From Rickettsia helvetica (GTDB lineage Bacteria > Pseudomonadota > Alphaproteobacteria > Rickettsiales > Rickettsiaceae), in contig NZ_OZ018776.1 of the NCBI RefSeq assembly GCF_963970025.1, forward strand, positions 1,054,001-1,118,000: a stretch of DNA of 64,000 nucleotides. Direction: 5' to 3'. The notes under the pieces were generated by a model. That model was not told the DNA's origin, did not search any database, and saw only the letters and a program-made list of their open reading frames with translations. Shown piece after piece: positions 37,874 through 47,119 of this stretch (the first letter of the stretch is position 1; each line of letters opens with the position of its first letter). Both the position numbers and the translations under genes were made by a program.

Positions 37874-38194
37874 TTATTTAAACTATTTCATGTATTCGGT
37901 GTCATACCATGGCTTGACCTTATGTTGTACGAACATTCAGTATGTCATTCTATAGTACCGGACAGTTTTTTGTTCTATGTTATTCCCGCATGGCATTGTT
38001 GCGTGGACCGGTTTTTCCGTCATTGCGAGAAGAATTATTCAGTAATTCGACGAAGCAATCCAGTTAAAAATTCTAATTTACAGAATTTTTTATTATTTTT
38101 CTGGATTGCCACGCGGTCTTCGACCGCTCGCAATGACGGGCTGGGTATCCATGCAACAATGCGTTCCTACTTTCGCAGTAATGACATCGTACAA
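37874..38194. repeat. Repeat-filled intergenic region (family A core 38018-38138 with outer family D)
   Basis: A decayed family B scrap (accatggcttgacc, about 37905) is followed by a family D arm (gcattgttgcgtggacc), a complete family A element (38018-38138: cgtcattgcgag ... ctcgcaatgacg, with ggattgccacgcgg inside), and the matching D arm (atccatgcaacaatgc). No gene. Confidence 0.8.
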
Positions 38195-38570
38195 TTAAAC
38201 GATTTCATCAGTATTAGTATTTCCTAAAGTTTCAGTACTATCAACTTTGTAGTTAACAGTATTATCTACCGGTCCACTAAATGTTATTACGCCTAGTTTG
38301 TCGTCATAAATAATAGCTGGACCACTAAATAAGCCTGTGTCACTGTAGTCAAGAACTAAACTATTTATACCGTGAGATGCTGCTACATCACTGTTAAGTT
38401 TAAAAAACAAAAGGATTATTAGTAGGCTCAAGGTCTTCCTTTTTTATTACTAATTGGGCTGTCTTATTGATGACGATAGTATTTAATGTATTTGCATCTG
38501 TTGCCATTATTGTAACTAATTTAGTATCAACAGGTAATGTATCGATTAGGTCTGATGGGACTTTTAACAT
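38195..38570 (-). pseudogene. Small hypothetical gene with a frameshift in a T-run
   Basis: From ATG 38570 (after aaggaaaaat) the protein reads MLKVPSDLIDTLPVDTKLVT, then IMATDANTLNTIVINKTAQL, and stops just after NNPFVF in a run of Ts (about 38400). Adding or removing one base joins KLNSDVAASHGINSLVLDYS and a tail ending TLGNTNTDEIV at 38195. About 124 residues if repaired. Beta-rich, Thr/Asp-rich, like a fragment of a larger surface or cadherin-like repeat protein, but I cannot identify it. Confidence 0.5.
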
Positions 38571-38656
38571 ATTATTTTTCCTTATATTAATTTAATGTGA
38601 AAAGAATATATAAAATAATATTTAAAAACTCAATAGATAAACTAATTTTTTAATAA

Positions 38657-40087
38657 TTAATTAATAACATATTTTTCAAGATATTTATTAATTATAGTTA
38701 TTATTTCCTCTAGACCATTCTTACTAGCTGATTCAGCCCTTGCAACTATAATAGATTCGGTATTAGAGCTACGCAGCAACCACCATCCATGTTCAGTATT
38801 TACCCGTACACCGTCTATATCATTAAACTCTATTTTCTCTTCTAATAATTTTTCTTTAATCTCTTTAATAATTTGTAATTTTAACTCTGAAGAAACAAAT
38901 ATTTTAATTTCCGGTGTACTATAGCTTTTCGGTAAATCTTCTATTATCTCATCTAGAGTTTTACTTGAGCTGCTAAGTAAATCTAAAAATCTAAGAGCTG
39001 CATAGATTGCATCATCGAAGCCAAAATATTTATCGGCAAAGAATATATGTCCGCTCATTTCACCGGCAAGTAAAGCTTTTGTCTCAAGCATTTTGCTTTT
39101 AATAAATGGATGACCTGTTCGCCATATTATAGGATTTCCGCCAAATGACTTAATTCTATCAATTATAAATTGGCTGGCTTTTACATCGACTATTATAGTA
39201 GCATTCGGGTTTTCCTTTAAAATATCCTCAGCAAATATACATAAAATTTGATCACCAAATAATATCTTCCCGCTTGAGCTTACAATGCCTAAGCGATCAC
39301 CGTCACCGTCGAAAGCTATACCAAGATCACAATTTTGTTCTTTAACTAATTTAATTAGCTCTTGTAAGTTAGCAGGATTCGTAGGATCAGGATGATGGCT
39401 TGGAAAATTCCCGTCAATTTTACTATTTATGATTATGTTTTCATTAGTTAAACTGCTTTTTAATTCTTCAATAATATTGCCTGTTGCTCCATTACCGCAA
39501 TCCCAAGTTACTTTTAATTTGGGGCTAATACTTATTCCGTCTAAAATACGCTTTAGGTATTTATGCTCTATATTATGTCTATACTCTATGTCATTCCCGC
39601 TAGGTATTATTGTCATCCCGCGGCTTGACCGCGGGATCCAGTCTTGTTTATTTTTTTTTTGGATACCGTGGTCAAGCCACGGTATGGCATTAATCTTTGC
39701 TAGTAAATCCTGGATTTGAGGACCGAAAAAAGATTTACCATTTTGTAGTATTTTAAAGCCGTTATCATCACGAGGATTGTGTGATCCCGTGACCATAATA
39801 CTACCGGCAGGCATAAATTCTTTATCGGCAAAATATAAAACCGGCGTTGGAACTATGCCAATATTTATGATTTTAGCTCCTGCATCAGTTAATCCTAGTT
39901 CTAAAGCTTTACAAAGGGTAGGGGAGCTAAGGCGACTGTCTAAACCGATACAGATTTTATCGTTATCTTTCGTTATAGTCATCCCGGCAAAACAAAAGCC
40001 GATTTTATAAGCTACTTCTTCTGTTAAATTCTTAAGGCTATTGCCTCTTATATCATAAGCCCTAAAAATTTCTTTGTTAATTTGCAT
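38657..40087 (-). CDS. Phosphomannomutase/phosphoglucomutase with in-frame repeat insert
   Basis: The 476-residue alpha-D-phosphohexomutase interconverts hexose 1- and 6-phosphates for LPS and glycan synthesis. The phosphoserine loop is TGSHNPRDDNGFK (Ser102), the metal loop AFDGDGDRLG, the sugar loop GEMSGH and the C-terminal phosphate-binding RSSNTES. Similar to AlgC/ManB-type enzymes. Residues about 133-159, beginning in INAIP and including [17 protein letters not shown], come from a family B repeat inserted in frame at 39611-39690, between domain 1 and domain 2. The gene otherwise has normal motifs and is probably functional. It is downstream of lptB on the same strand. Confidence 0.93.
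   Translation of the reverse strand: MQINKEIFRAYDIRGNSLKNLTEEVAYKIGFCFAGMTITKDNDKICIGLDSRLSSPTLCKALELGLTDAGAKIINIGIVPTPVLYFADKEFMPAGSIMVTGSHNPRDDNGFKILQNGKSFFGPQIQDLLAKINAIPWLDHGIQKKNKQDWIPRSSRGMTIIPSGNDIEYRHNIEHKYLKRILDGISISPKLKVTWDCGNGATGNIIEELKSSLTNENIIINSKIDGNFPSHHPDPTNPANLQELIKLVKEQNCDLGIAFDGDGDRLGIVSSSGKILFGDQILCIFAEDILKENPNATIIVDVKASQFIIDRIKSFGGNPIIWRTGHPFIKSKMLETKALLAGEMSGHIFFADKYFGFDDAIYAALRFLDLLSSSSKTLDEIIEDLPKSYSTPEIKIFVSSELKLQIIKEIKEKLLEEKIEFNDIDGVRVNTEHGWWLLRSSNTESIIVARAESASKNGLEEIITIINKYLEKYVIN
39611..39690. repeat. Family B palindromic repeat inside the phosphohexomutase gene
   Basis: tgtcatcccgcggcttgacc and gcgggatccag at the left; ggataccgtggtcaagccac and ggtatggcat at the right. 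It is the same family found in many intergenic sites here, but this copy is translated in frame. Confidence 0.88.
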
Positions 40088-40149
40088 ATTGTAAATATTA
40101 ATATATTGTCATTATGAAGAGGTATTGTGTTGCGTAGACCGGTTTTTTC

Positions 40150-40269
40150 ATCATTGCGAGGAAAAACTGTAAGTTTTGACAAAGCAATCCAGTAAAAAAT
40201 TCTGACTTACAGAATTTTTTTATTATTTTTTTTGGATTGCCACGCAGCCTATGGCTGCTCGCAATGACG
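40150..40269. repeat. Palindromic repeat, family A with outer family D arms
   Basis: The tcattgcgagg ... ctcgcaatgacg element has a central attctgacttacagaatttt stem, flanked by gttgcgtagaccgg (about 40128) and atctacgcaacaatgcc (about 40277). It lies between the phosphohexomutase and lptB. Confidence 0.85.
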
Positions 40270-40314
40270 ACTCAGTATCTACGCAACAATGCCATACAGG
40301 AATGACATTGGAAT

Positions 40315-41037
40315 CTAGAAATTAAAGCTCTCACCTAAATACACTTCTTTAACTTTCTTGCTGTTTGCTATTTCCTTAGCACTTCCTTCTAATAATACTT
40401 TACCTTCAAAAATAACATAAGCATGGTCGACTATATCTAGAGTATCACGTACGTTATGGTCGGTAATTAATATACCTATATTGAACTTACGTAAATAAGT
40501 AATTAGATTTTTGATATCGGAAATAGCAAGCGGATCAATACCGGCAAGCGGTTCATCAAGCATGATAAATTTAGGCTCTATTGCAAGTGAACGTGCGATC
40601 TCAAGCCTACGTCTTTCACCGCCTGATAAACTAGAGGCAGAAAGATATTTTAAATGCACTATTGAAAACTTCTCTAACAAATTATGGGTTTTTTGTTCAA
40701 TTACTTCTTTATCATTTTCAGATATCTCAACTACAGCTTTAATATTATCCTCAACCGATAACCCACGAAATATTGAAGGTTCTTGAAGAAGATAGCCGAT
40801 TCCAAGCCTTGCTCGTAAATAAATAGGCAAGTTGGTAATATTTATATCATTTAAAAGTAATTGCCCTGAGTCCGGTTTCATTAAACCGATAATAATATTA
40901 AAGCAAGTTGTTTTACCAGCTCCGTTCGGACCGAATAAACCGACTATTTCCCCTTGTTTTATATTAAGAGATATATCAGTTAATATATTCCTTTTTTTGT
41001 AGGATTTTGATATATTTTTAACTTGTAAGCTGTCCAT
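40315..41037 (-). CDS. lptB: LPS export ABC transporter ATP-binding protein
   Basis: The 240-residue ATPase powers lipopolysaccharide extraction from the inner membrane by LptB2FG. Walker A GPNGAGKT (residues 36-43), Q-loop LLQEPSIF, signature LSGGERRR (137-144), Walker B FIMLDEP (157-163) with the adjacent LAGIDP, and H-loop His in ITDHNVRD are all intact. It resembles E. coli LptB in length and sequence. It follows lptA, lptC and kdsD in the same direction, but a family A repeat separates lptA from lptB. Confidence 0.95.
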   Translation of the reverse strand: MDSLQVKNISKSYKKRNILTDISLNIKQGEIVGLFGPNGAGKTTCFNIIIGLMKPDSGQLLLNDINITNLPIYLRARLGIGYLLQEPSIFRGLSVEDNIKAVVEISENDKEVIEQKTHNLLEKFSIVHLKYLSASSLSGGERRRLEIARSLAIEPKFIMLDEPLAGIDPLAISDIKNLITYLRKFNIGILITDHNVRDTLDIVDHAYVIFEGKVLLEGSAKEIANSKKVKEVYLGESFNF

Positions 41038-41080
41038 CTTTTTTATTTGTTAAGATTTTGTTGCGTGGATTAATTTTCAA

Positions 41081-41202
41081 CGTCATTGCAGGAAAATTAC
41101 ATAAGTAATTGACGAAGCAATCCAGTTTAAAAATACTAATCTTTAGCATTTTTTTAATTATTTTTTGGATTGCCACGCTCCTTGCAGTCGCTCGCAATGA
41201 CG
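41081..41202. repeat. Palindromic repeat, family A, between lptA and lptB
   Basis: Begins cgtcattgcaggaaaatt and ends ctcgcaatgacg, with the inner pair gaagcaatccag / ctggattgcc-like and a T-rich stem ttaaaaatactaatctttag. A family D half (tgttgcgtggatt) precedes it. Confidence 0.85.
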
Positions 41203-41220
41203 TACCAACGATAAAAAATG

Positions 41221-41658
41221 TTATTTATCAACAATATCTACATAATAGATTAGTTTATTAGTTTTTAAAACATTATCGTCACGCTGTAATATTACATTAC
41301 CAAATAGAATAAGTTGTTTATTATCGAAAAAATATTTAGCACTATCTGCAAGTAATAATTCATTATTTATTTTTCTTTCTACAGTCAATTTAGTAGGGAC
41401 AACTATATGATCAATAGTTTGCTTTTCATCTATTGTTTTGTAAAAAATGTATAATTCTTTCGTTCTAAGGATCGCATTATCGAAGTAAACAATAACATTT
41501 CCAAGATATTCTGCCTTTTGTTTGGTTCTATCAATAATTAAAGTATCAGATGTTATATGTAAATTTGAAATATTTTTATCATTAGCATATATTACGGTAC
41601 TAATTATAAGAAGTAAAACAAGTTTAATAATCCGATAAATCGATGATTGTAGAGACAT
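41221..41658 (-). CDS. lptA: LPS transport periplasmic protein LptA-like (OstA N-terminal domain)
   Basis: The 145-residue protein has a signal peptide ([15 protein letters not shown], cleavage near residue 25) and the beta-jellyroll OstA fold: [40 protein letters not shown] and [20 protein letters not shown]. It would bridge LPS from LptC to the outer-membrane LptD. Its start lies 35 bases inside the end of lptC, so the genes overlap and are cotranscribed. Position next to lptC supports the call, although sequence identity with E. coli LptA is low. Confidence 0.85.
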   Translation of the reverse strand: MSLQSSIYRIIKLVLLLIISTVIYANDKNISNLHITSDTLIIDRTKQKAEYLGNVIVYFDNAILRTKELYIFYKTIDEKQTIDHIVVPTKLTVERKINNELLLADSAKYFFDNKQLILFGNVILQRDDNVLKTNKLIYYVDIVDK

Positions 41659-42223
41659 TGCCTTTAAAAATTATAATATTATTTTCATCCTTCGTATTAA
41701 AACTATCCGAAGTAATTGAAGAGTTTTTGTAAAGTAACTTAGCAGGGGAATGACCGGTTATATTCTTATTTACTAAATCAATCCTTGCATCGTTAGTGTT
41801 AAATATGATCTCATCAAAAAAAAGTTTTACATCGTTTTTTAAATCTAATATGTTTGATTCTTCATCTAAAAAGCCTTCTTTCGCGTTGATAATAAGAGTT
41901 TGATCTTGATTTACATTATAAATAGCATTTATTATATCTAGTTTATATTTATTATCCGACTCTTTTATAGCTCGCTCAGTTTTAATCTTATATGCATTTA
42001 AATTTTTATTTACTCCTTCAAAAATTAAATCTTTCAATATAATATTATATTTTAAATCAAAATTTTTATTATCTTTTAAACTTTTTTTTGTAACGTTAAT
42101 ATCATGTTCTTCATTAATATAACCGCTTTTAATTAATATATATCCTATATACAAAATTCCAATTATTATTAAAAGATATATAGATTTCCAAATTTTTTTT
42201 CGCCGTTTATAAGAAGAGGACAT
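41624..42223 (-). CDS. lptC: LPS export system protein LptC-like
   Basis: The 199-residue protein has one N-terminal transmembrane anchor ([18 protein letters not shown], about residues 17-34), then a periplasmic beta-rich LptC/YrbK domain with the usual pattern of NV/GxL strands ([54 protein letters not shown]). It hands LPS from LptFG to LptA. It starts 5 bases after the kdsD stop and overlaps lptA by 35 bases. Family sequence is highly divergent, so the call relies partly on order kdsD-lptC-lptA. Confidence 0.82.
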   Translation of the reverse strand: MSSSYKRRKKIWKSIYLLIIIGILYIGYILIKSGYINEEHDINVTKKSLKDNKNFDLKYNIILKDLIFEGVNKNLNAYKIKTERAIKESDNKYKLDIINAIYNVNQDQTLIINAKEGFLDEESNILDLKNDVKLFFDEIIFNTNDARIDLVNKNITGHSPAKLLYKNSSITSDSFNTKDENNIIIFKGNVSTIIDLSDY

Positions 42224-42228
42224 AGATT

Positions 42229-43188
42229 TTAGCTAACTCCTATGCGTAGTAAATCATGAATATGAATAATGCCTATAATAACATTATCATCAACAATCGG
42301 TATATTAGTGATATTCTTGGTTTTCATTAAATTTAAAGCCTCTTTTGCAAATATGTCCGATGAGATATGAATAGGGTTTTTGGTCATAATGCTTGATGCT
42401 GTTTTTAAGTGAATTTGGTCGTTAATATGACGACGTAAATCCCCGTCGGTTATAATTCCTACCAAATTTTGGTTTTTATCCGTGACAAGTGTACAACCTA
42501 AACGTTTTTTATTCATAACAATTATAGTTTCAGCAAAGGAAGTATCTTCATATACTAAAGGTATTTCATCACCGCTACGCATTAGGTTTTTAATTTTTGT
42601 TAAATTAGCACCGATTGTACCTCCCGGATGATAAATTTTAAAATCATCTTTAGTAAAGCCTCGTTTTTCATGTATAACAGTCATTAAAGCATCACCGAGT
42701 GATAACATTATTAAAGATGATATAGTAGGAGCTCCAATTATAGAAGCTTCCGGGTATTCAGGTACTATTAATAAAAAATCGCTTCTTTTAGCTAAAGTGG
42801 AATTTTTATTCATTGTCATTACAGCAATTTTTATGGAAGAGTTCTTGCAATATTCAATTATATTAAATAGCTCTTTAGTTTCACCGGAATTAGATAGCAT
42901 AATTACTAGATCATTTCTCGTCACCATACCTAAATCGCCGTGACTTGCTTCTGCCGGATGTAAATAAAAAGCAGGCATACCGGTTGAAGAAAAGCTAGCA
43001 GCTATTTTTCTTGCAATATAACCGCTTTTACCTATACCCGTTAAAATTACCCGTCCTTTAAAAGATAATAAAAATTCTATAATTCTGTTAAAGTCTTCAG
43101 GGATATTTTCGGATAATTTTTCTAAAGCACTTGCTTCACTAGAAATAACTCTCTTTGCGATGATGCGGTAATTATTTGTGTTGGTCAT
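42229..43188 (-). CDS. kdsD: Arabinose-5-phosphate isomerase (KpsF/GutQ family)
   Basis: The 319-residue enzyme makes D-arabinose 5-phosphate from ribulose 5-phosphate, the first step of Kdo synthesis. Residues about 30-190 are a SIS sugar-isomerase domain ([51 protein letters not shown]). Residues about 205-319 are two CBS domains ([59 protein letters not shown]). This is the typical length and architecture. It heads the lptC-lptA cluster. Confidence 0.95.
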   Translation of the reverse strand: MTNTNNYRIIAKRVISSEASALEKLSENIPEDFNRIIEFLLSFKGRVILTGIGKSGYIARKIAASFSSTGMPAFYLHPAEASHGDLGMVTRNDLVIMLSNSGETKELFNIIEYCKNSSIKIAVMTMNKNSTLAKRSDFLLIVPEYPEASIIGAPTISSLIMLSLGDALMTVIHEKRGFTKDDFKIYHPGGTIGANLTKIKNLMRSGDEIPLVYEDTSFAETIIVMNKKRLGCTLVTDKNQNLVGIITDGDLRRHINDQIHLKTASSIMTKNPIHISSDIFAKEALNLMKTKNITNIPIVDDNVIIGIIHIHDLLRIGVS

Positions 43189-43213
43189 TATGTATGCTCA
43201 TTTGTGAAAAAAT

Positions 43214-43457
43214 CGTCACTGCGAGCACACGAAAACGTTGTTACATGGCTCGGAAAACCCGCTCAATGTCATTCCCGCATAGGCATTGTTGCATGGATTG
43301 GAAAACGCATTCGGTGTTATACCGTGGCTTGACCACGGTATCCAAAAAATAATCTAAAGTACTAATAATTTTAGTATTTTAAACTGGATCCCGCGATCAA
43401 GTCGCGGGATGACAGCGGTAGAATTGATCCACGCAACAATATCTCCTCGCAATGACG
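43214..43457. repeat. Nested composite palindromic repeat (A enclosing D enclosing B)
   Basis: Outer family A halves are cgtcactgcgag (43214) and ctcgcaatgacg (to 43457). Inside them are family D arms (attgttgcatggatt near 43287, atccacgcaacaat near 43427), and innermost a full family B element 43315-43413 (ttataccgtggcttgaccac ... gatcaagtcgcgggatgaca). The copy ends two bases from the pnp stop codon. Confidence 0.88.
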
Positions 43458-43459
43458 TT

Positions 43460-45703
43460 CTATGTAAAATACTTACGTTCTGTAATTACTTCAGCAGTTT
43501 CAGCATTATTATCTTCATTCCAAGCTCGTTTTTTACTAGAATCACGTCGCTCAGGTTCTGAATTTTCCTTAGCATTATTAACATTATTTTTTGGCTTTGG
43601 ATTATTTGAAGATTTATCTTTATCGGCATTTTTAATAGTTAATTTTGCTTTGCATTTATTATCAAAACCTATTAGCTTAACTTTTACTATATCGCCTTGT
43701 TTCAAAACACTGCTAACCGTTTCTATTCTTTCTTCTGAAATTTCACTAATATGAACAAAGCCGTCTTTACTACCTAAATAATTAATAAAAGCACCGGAAT
43801 CTAAGACTTTCATTACCGTGCCGTTAAATATTTCACCGATTTCAGGTTCAACAGCAATAGCTTTAATTTTATCTAAGGCGACTTTTAGCTTATCTCTATC
43901 TGAAGCATAAACAGAAACGCTGCCGTCATCGCTTATATCTATTTTAGCACCGCTAGTTTCACAAATTTCCTTTATTACTTTACCGCCCGGTCCTATAATA
44001 TCTCTAATTTTATCCTTATCTATTTTTATAGTAGTAGTAGAAGGAGCATTCTTACTTAGTTCGCTATTTGGTTTACTGATAACATTATTCATTTGCTCAA
44101 GTATATGCAAACGACCGAGTCGTGCTTGCTCTAAAGCTACTTTCATTATTTTAAAATCTACTCCGGATATTTTGATATCCATTTGTAATGCAGTAATCCC
44201 TTCGCTAGTTCCTGCAACCTTAAAGTCCATATCACCGAAATAATCCTCATCTCCAAGAATATCGGATAATACCGCAAATTTTTTGCCTTCCTTAACAAGT
44301 CCCATAGCAATACCCGCAACCGGTGCTTTTATCGGTACGCCGGCATACATTAAAGCAAGAGAACTACCGCAAACAGTTGCCATTGAAGAAGAACCGTTAG
44401 ACTCCGTAGTTTCGGCAACTACTCTAATAGAATAAGGAAATTGTACTTTATTAGGTAATATTGGATTAATAGCACGCCATGCGAGTTTACCGTGTCCGAC
44501 TTCACGACGACTAGGTGCTTTCATCGGCATTGCTTCATTTACAGAGTAGGGCGGGAAGATATAATTAAGCATAAAACGCTCTTTATACTCACCCTCTAAA
44601 CTGTCAACTATCTGCTCATCTAAACTAGTACCAAATGTAGTGCTAACTAAGCTTTGCGTTTCGCCTCTAGTAAATAAAGCTGAACCGTGTGCGGAAGGTA
44701 ATAAACCTATTTCACAAGCAATTTGTCTTATATCCGTAGTACTTCTTCCATCGATACGTCTATTTTTTTCTAAAATCTCGTTACGTACTATATCTGATTC
44801 AATAGATTTTAAAGCCGATTCGATTTGATAATTATTATATTTTTTATTTTCTATGTCGCTTATAAAATGTGTAAGAACTTTTTCAGGTATTAAATCTAAA
44901 TTAGTGCTACGTTCTTGTTTAGATTTAATCGCAAAAGCTTGTTCAATTTCTTTTATAAATAACTTCTCAATTTCTTTCTTTAATGAGGCGGGATATAAAT
45001 CTTGCATTTCAAGCTTTGTTTTTTTAACTTCTTCTGCTAGTTCTTTAATTATCTTTACTACCGGCTGGAAGCTCTCAAATCCAAATTTTACAGCTTCTAA
45101 CATTTGTTCTTCAGAGAGGAAATGAGCTTCCGATTCAACCATCATTACTGAATCTGATGTTCCTGCAACTACTAAATCAAGCTGACTTGTTTTTAATAAT
45201 TCAAGTGTCGGATTTAAAACAAATTCACCGTTGATTAAACCGACTTTACTTGCAGCAACTATTTCTAGATAAGGAGCAGGGGATAGGCTAAGTGCAGCCG
45301 ATGCACCGATAATTGCAAGTACATCTACCGGAGTTTCAGGATCATATGAAAGAACACTGCAAATTACATGCGTTTCATTCACAAAAGCCGGATGAAATAA
45401 CGGTCTAATTGGTCTATCTATTAAACGAGATACTAAAACTTCTCTATCTGATGCTTTTCCCTCACGTTTAAAAAATCCTCCGGGTATCTTACCGGCAGCA
45501 TATGCCATTTCTCTGTAATTAATTGTTAAAGGAAAAAAACCTATACCCTCTTTTGCTTTGTTAGCTACTACTGCCGTACATAATAAAACGGAATTACCCA
45601 TTTTTACCATAACTGCCCCGTCAGCCTGTCGTGCTATTCTACCTGTACTAAGCTCAAGAACTTTTCCGTTCCATGTAATACTCTTAGTTATTTCGTTAAA
45701 CAT
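43460..45703 (-). CDS. pnp: Polyribonucleotide nucleotidyltransferase
   Basis: The 747-residue 3'-5' phosphorolytic exoribonuclease of the RNA degradosome has two RNase PH domains: the first from [15 protein letters not shown] to about residue 220, and the second, the catalytic one, with [38 protein letters not shown] and [18 protein letters not shown]. They are followed by a KH domain ([20 protein letters not shown]) and an S1 domain ([17 protein letters not shown]), and then a charged Asn/Lys/Glu tail. Length and order are normal. It is downstream of rpsO, with a family A repeat between them. Confidence 0.97.
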   Translation of the reverse strand: MFNEITKSITWNGKVLELSTGRIARQADGAVMVKMGNSVLLCTAVVANKAKEGIGFFPLTINYREMAYAAGKIPGGFFKREGKASDREVLVSRLIDRPIRPLFHPAFVNETHVICSVLSYDPETPVDVLAIIGASAALSLSPAPYLEIVAASKVGLINGEFVLNPTLELLKTSQLDLVVAGTSDSVMMVESEAHFLSEEQMLEAVKFGFESFQPVVKIIKELAEEVKKTKLEMQDLYPASLKKEIEKLFIKEIEQAFAIKSKQERSTNLDLIPEKVLTHFISDIENKKYNNYQIESALKSIESDIVRNEILEKNRRIDGRSTTDIRQIACEIGLLPSAHGSALFTRGETQSLVSTTFGTSLDEQIVDSLEGEYKERFMLNYIFPPYSVNEAMPMKAPSRREVGHGKLAWRAINPILPNKVQFPYSIRVVAETTESNGSSSMATVCGSSLALMYAGVPIKAPVAGIAMGLVKEGKKFAVLSDILGDEDYFGDMDFKVAGTSEGITALQMDIKISGVDFKIMKVALEQARLGRLHILEQMNNVISKPNSELSKNAPSTTTIKIDKDKIRDIIGPGGKVIKEICETSGAKIDISDDGSVSVYASDRDKLKVALDKIKAIAVEPEIGEIFNGTVMKVLDSGAFINYLGSKDGFVHISEISEERIETVSSVLKQGDIVKVKLIGFDNKCKAKLTIKNADKDKSSNNPKPKNNVNNAKENSEPERRDSSKKRAWNEDNNAETAEVITERKYFT

Positions 45704-45737
45704 CTATTTATCTCATTTCATAATTTATATTACATTT

Positions 45738-45838
45738 CGTCATTGCAAGCAGCCGTAGGCTGCGTGGCAATCTCATGAAATAATAACAAACTCCTGAGGT
45801 TGCTTCGTAAATTGCTATGCAATTTCTTCGCAATGACG
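45738..45838. repeat. Palindromic repeat, family A, between rpsO and pnp
   Basis: Starts cgtcattgcaagcagccg and ends ttcgcaatgacg. The middle reads gcgtggcaatctcatg and aggttgcttcgtaaat, matching the copies at 358 and 2999. Its hairpin could process or end the rpsO transcript. Confidence 0.85.
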
Positions 45839-45847
45839 ATTATTTAA

Positions 45848-46123
45848 TTACTTAATCTTTCTAATTCCTAGCTTACTGATTAACTCTAGATATTCACTAA
45901 TATTATTCTTTTTAATATAGTTAAGTAATCTGCGGCGACGCCCGACTAAAATTAATAATCCACGTCTTGAAGTATGATCTTTATGGTTAAATTTAAAATG
46001 CTCGGTTAAATTATTGATTCTTTCAGTTAAGATAGCACATTGCACTGCACTTGAACCTGTATCATTTTCTGTTATAGCATATTCTTTAATTAATTGTTGT
46101 TTACGTTCTTGTGTAATCGACAT
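45848..46123 (-). CDS. rpsO: Small ribosomal subunit protein uS15
   Basis: The 91-residue ribosomal protein binds the central domain of 16S rRNA. Signature residues: [40 protein letters not shown]. The Shine-Dalgarno aaggag lies 8-9 bases before ATG. The order truB-rpsO-pnp is the classic bacterial arrangement, in which rpsO is autogenously regulated in E. coli. Confidence 0.98.
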   Translation of the reverse strand: MSITQERKQQLIKEYAITENDTGSSAVQCAILTERINNLTEHFKFNHKDHTSRRGLLILVGRRRRLLNYIKKNNISEYLELISKLGIRKIK

Positions 46124-46151
46124 CGATAATTTCTCCTTATTTGATAGATTT

Positions 46152-47033
46152 CTATGGTGTTAAATTAAATACTCGTAAAGAATTAAAGCAACTCTTATTT
46201 AAGCTACCTATTGCAAGCAAAACGCCTTTATAGCGAACCCATAAAAGATTAACGTCTTTTTCATAATTAAATAAACATTTCTGTCCGTATTTAATTTGCT
46301 GTGCTTGGCTGTCAGTTGCATCAAGAACCAGGATGTCGTCCAGTATTGCTTCTATCTTTATGCTTTTTTCCTCTAGGGAATTTTTGGTAATTTCGTCAGG
46401 CGATTTAATTCGGATAGCATTTTCTTCTTTCAATATTCCAACCTGAGTACGGCGTAATTCTATCACAAATCCTAAACTTTGCAAGGACAATGCCAAATCT
46501 TCTGCTAAAGTCCTTATATAAGTACCTTTTGAGCATTCCGTATAGTATATAGCGGTAGCATTTTTCTCACCAAAATTTAAACATTTTAGATCATAAATAG
46601 TTATATTTCGTGGCTTTAATTCTACTTCTTTCCCCTCTCTTGCCAATTTATAAGCTCTTACACCGTTAACTTTAAGAGCTGAAAAAGCCGGCGGTATTTG
46701 TGTTACGTTACCGATAAATTTAGAACATACGGCATAAGCCTCTTCTTGAGAAGGGATATAATCTTTCGTTGCTATTACTTTACCGGCATAATCGCCGCTA
46801 TCTGTTTGTGTTCCGAATTTTATGGTAAAAATATAGGCTTTTCTAGCATCAATTAGTAGCTGTATCAGCTTTGTAGCTTCGCCTATGGCAAGGGGCAATA
46901 CTCCTTCCGCTTCAACGTCTAAAGTACCGGCATGCCCTATCTTGGTTTTACCGAGTATTTTTTTTACTATACTAACAAGTTTAGCAGAACTTATACCTCT
47001 TGGTTTATAAATATTTAACCAATAATTACTCAT
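46152..47033 (-). CDS. truB: tRNA pseudouridine(55) synthase
   Basis: The 293-residue enzyme forms pseudouridine 55 in the T-loop of tRNAs. The catalytic Asp39 is in [65 protein letters not shown] and RRTQVG are the other family blocks. A short C-terminal PUA-like part ([20 protein letters not shown]) follows. It stands 28 bases ahead of rpsO in one operon and is divergent from the translocase gene. Confidence 0.96.
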   Translation of the reverse strand: MSNYWLNIYKPRGISSAKLVSIVKKILGKTKIGHAGTLDVEAEGVLPLAIGEATKLIQLLIDARKAYIFTIKFGTQTDSGDYAGKVIATKDYIPSQEEAYAVCSKFIGNVTQIPPAFSALKVNGVRAYKLAREGKEVELKPRNITIYDLKCLNFGEKNATAIYYTECSKGTYIRTLAEDLALSLQSLGFVIELRRTQVGILKEENAIRIKSPDEITKNSLEEKSIKIEAILDDILVLDATDSQAQQIKYGQKCLFNYEKDVNLLWVRYKGVLLAIGSLNKSCFNSLRVFNLTP

Positions 47034-47119
47034 TTTAATTTGATTGTAACTTGACTTAAATTTAGAAAATCTTTAATATATAATTCTAGCCAATAGCAAG
47101 ATATAGGTTAGACCAAATA

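Noticed and set aside
37922..38227. 101-residue ORF between miaA and the small pseudogene
   Set aside because: It is made entirely of palindromic repeats (families B, D and A) with no ribosome binding site or protein-like composition.
43452..45125. Plus-strand ORFs opposite pnp (about 43452, 44640, 44853)
   Set aside because: Antisense shadows of the long, fully conserved pnp reading frame.
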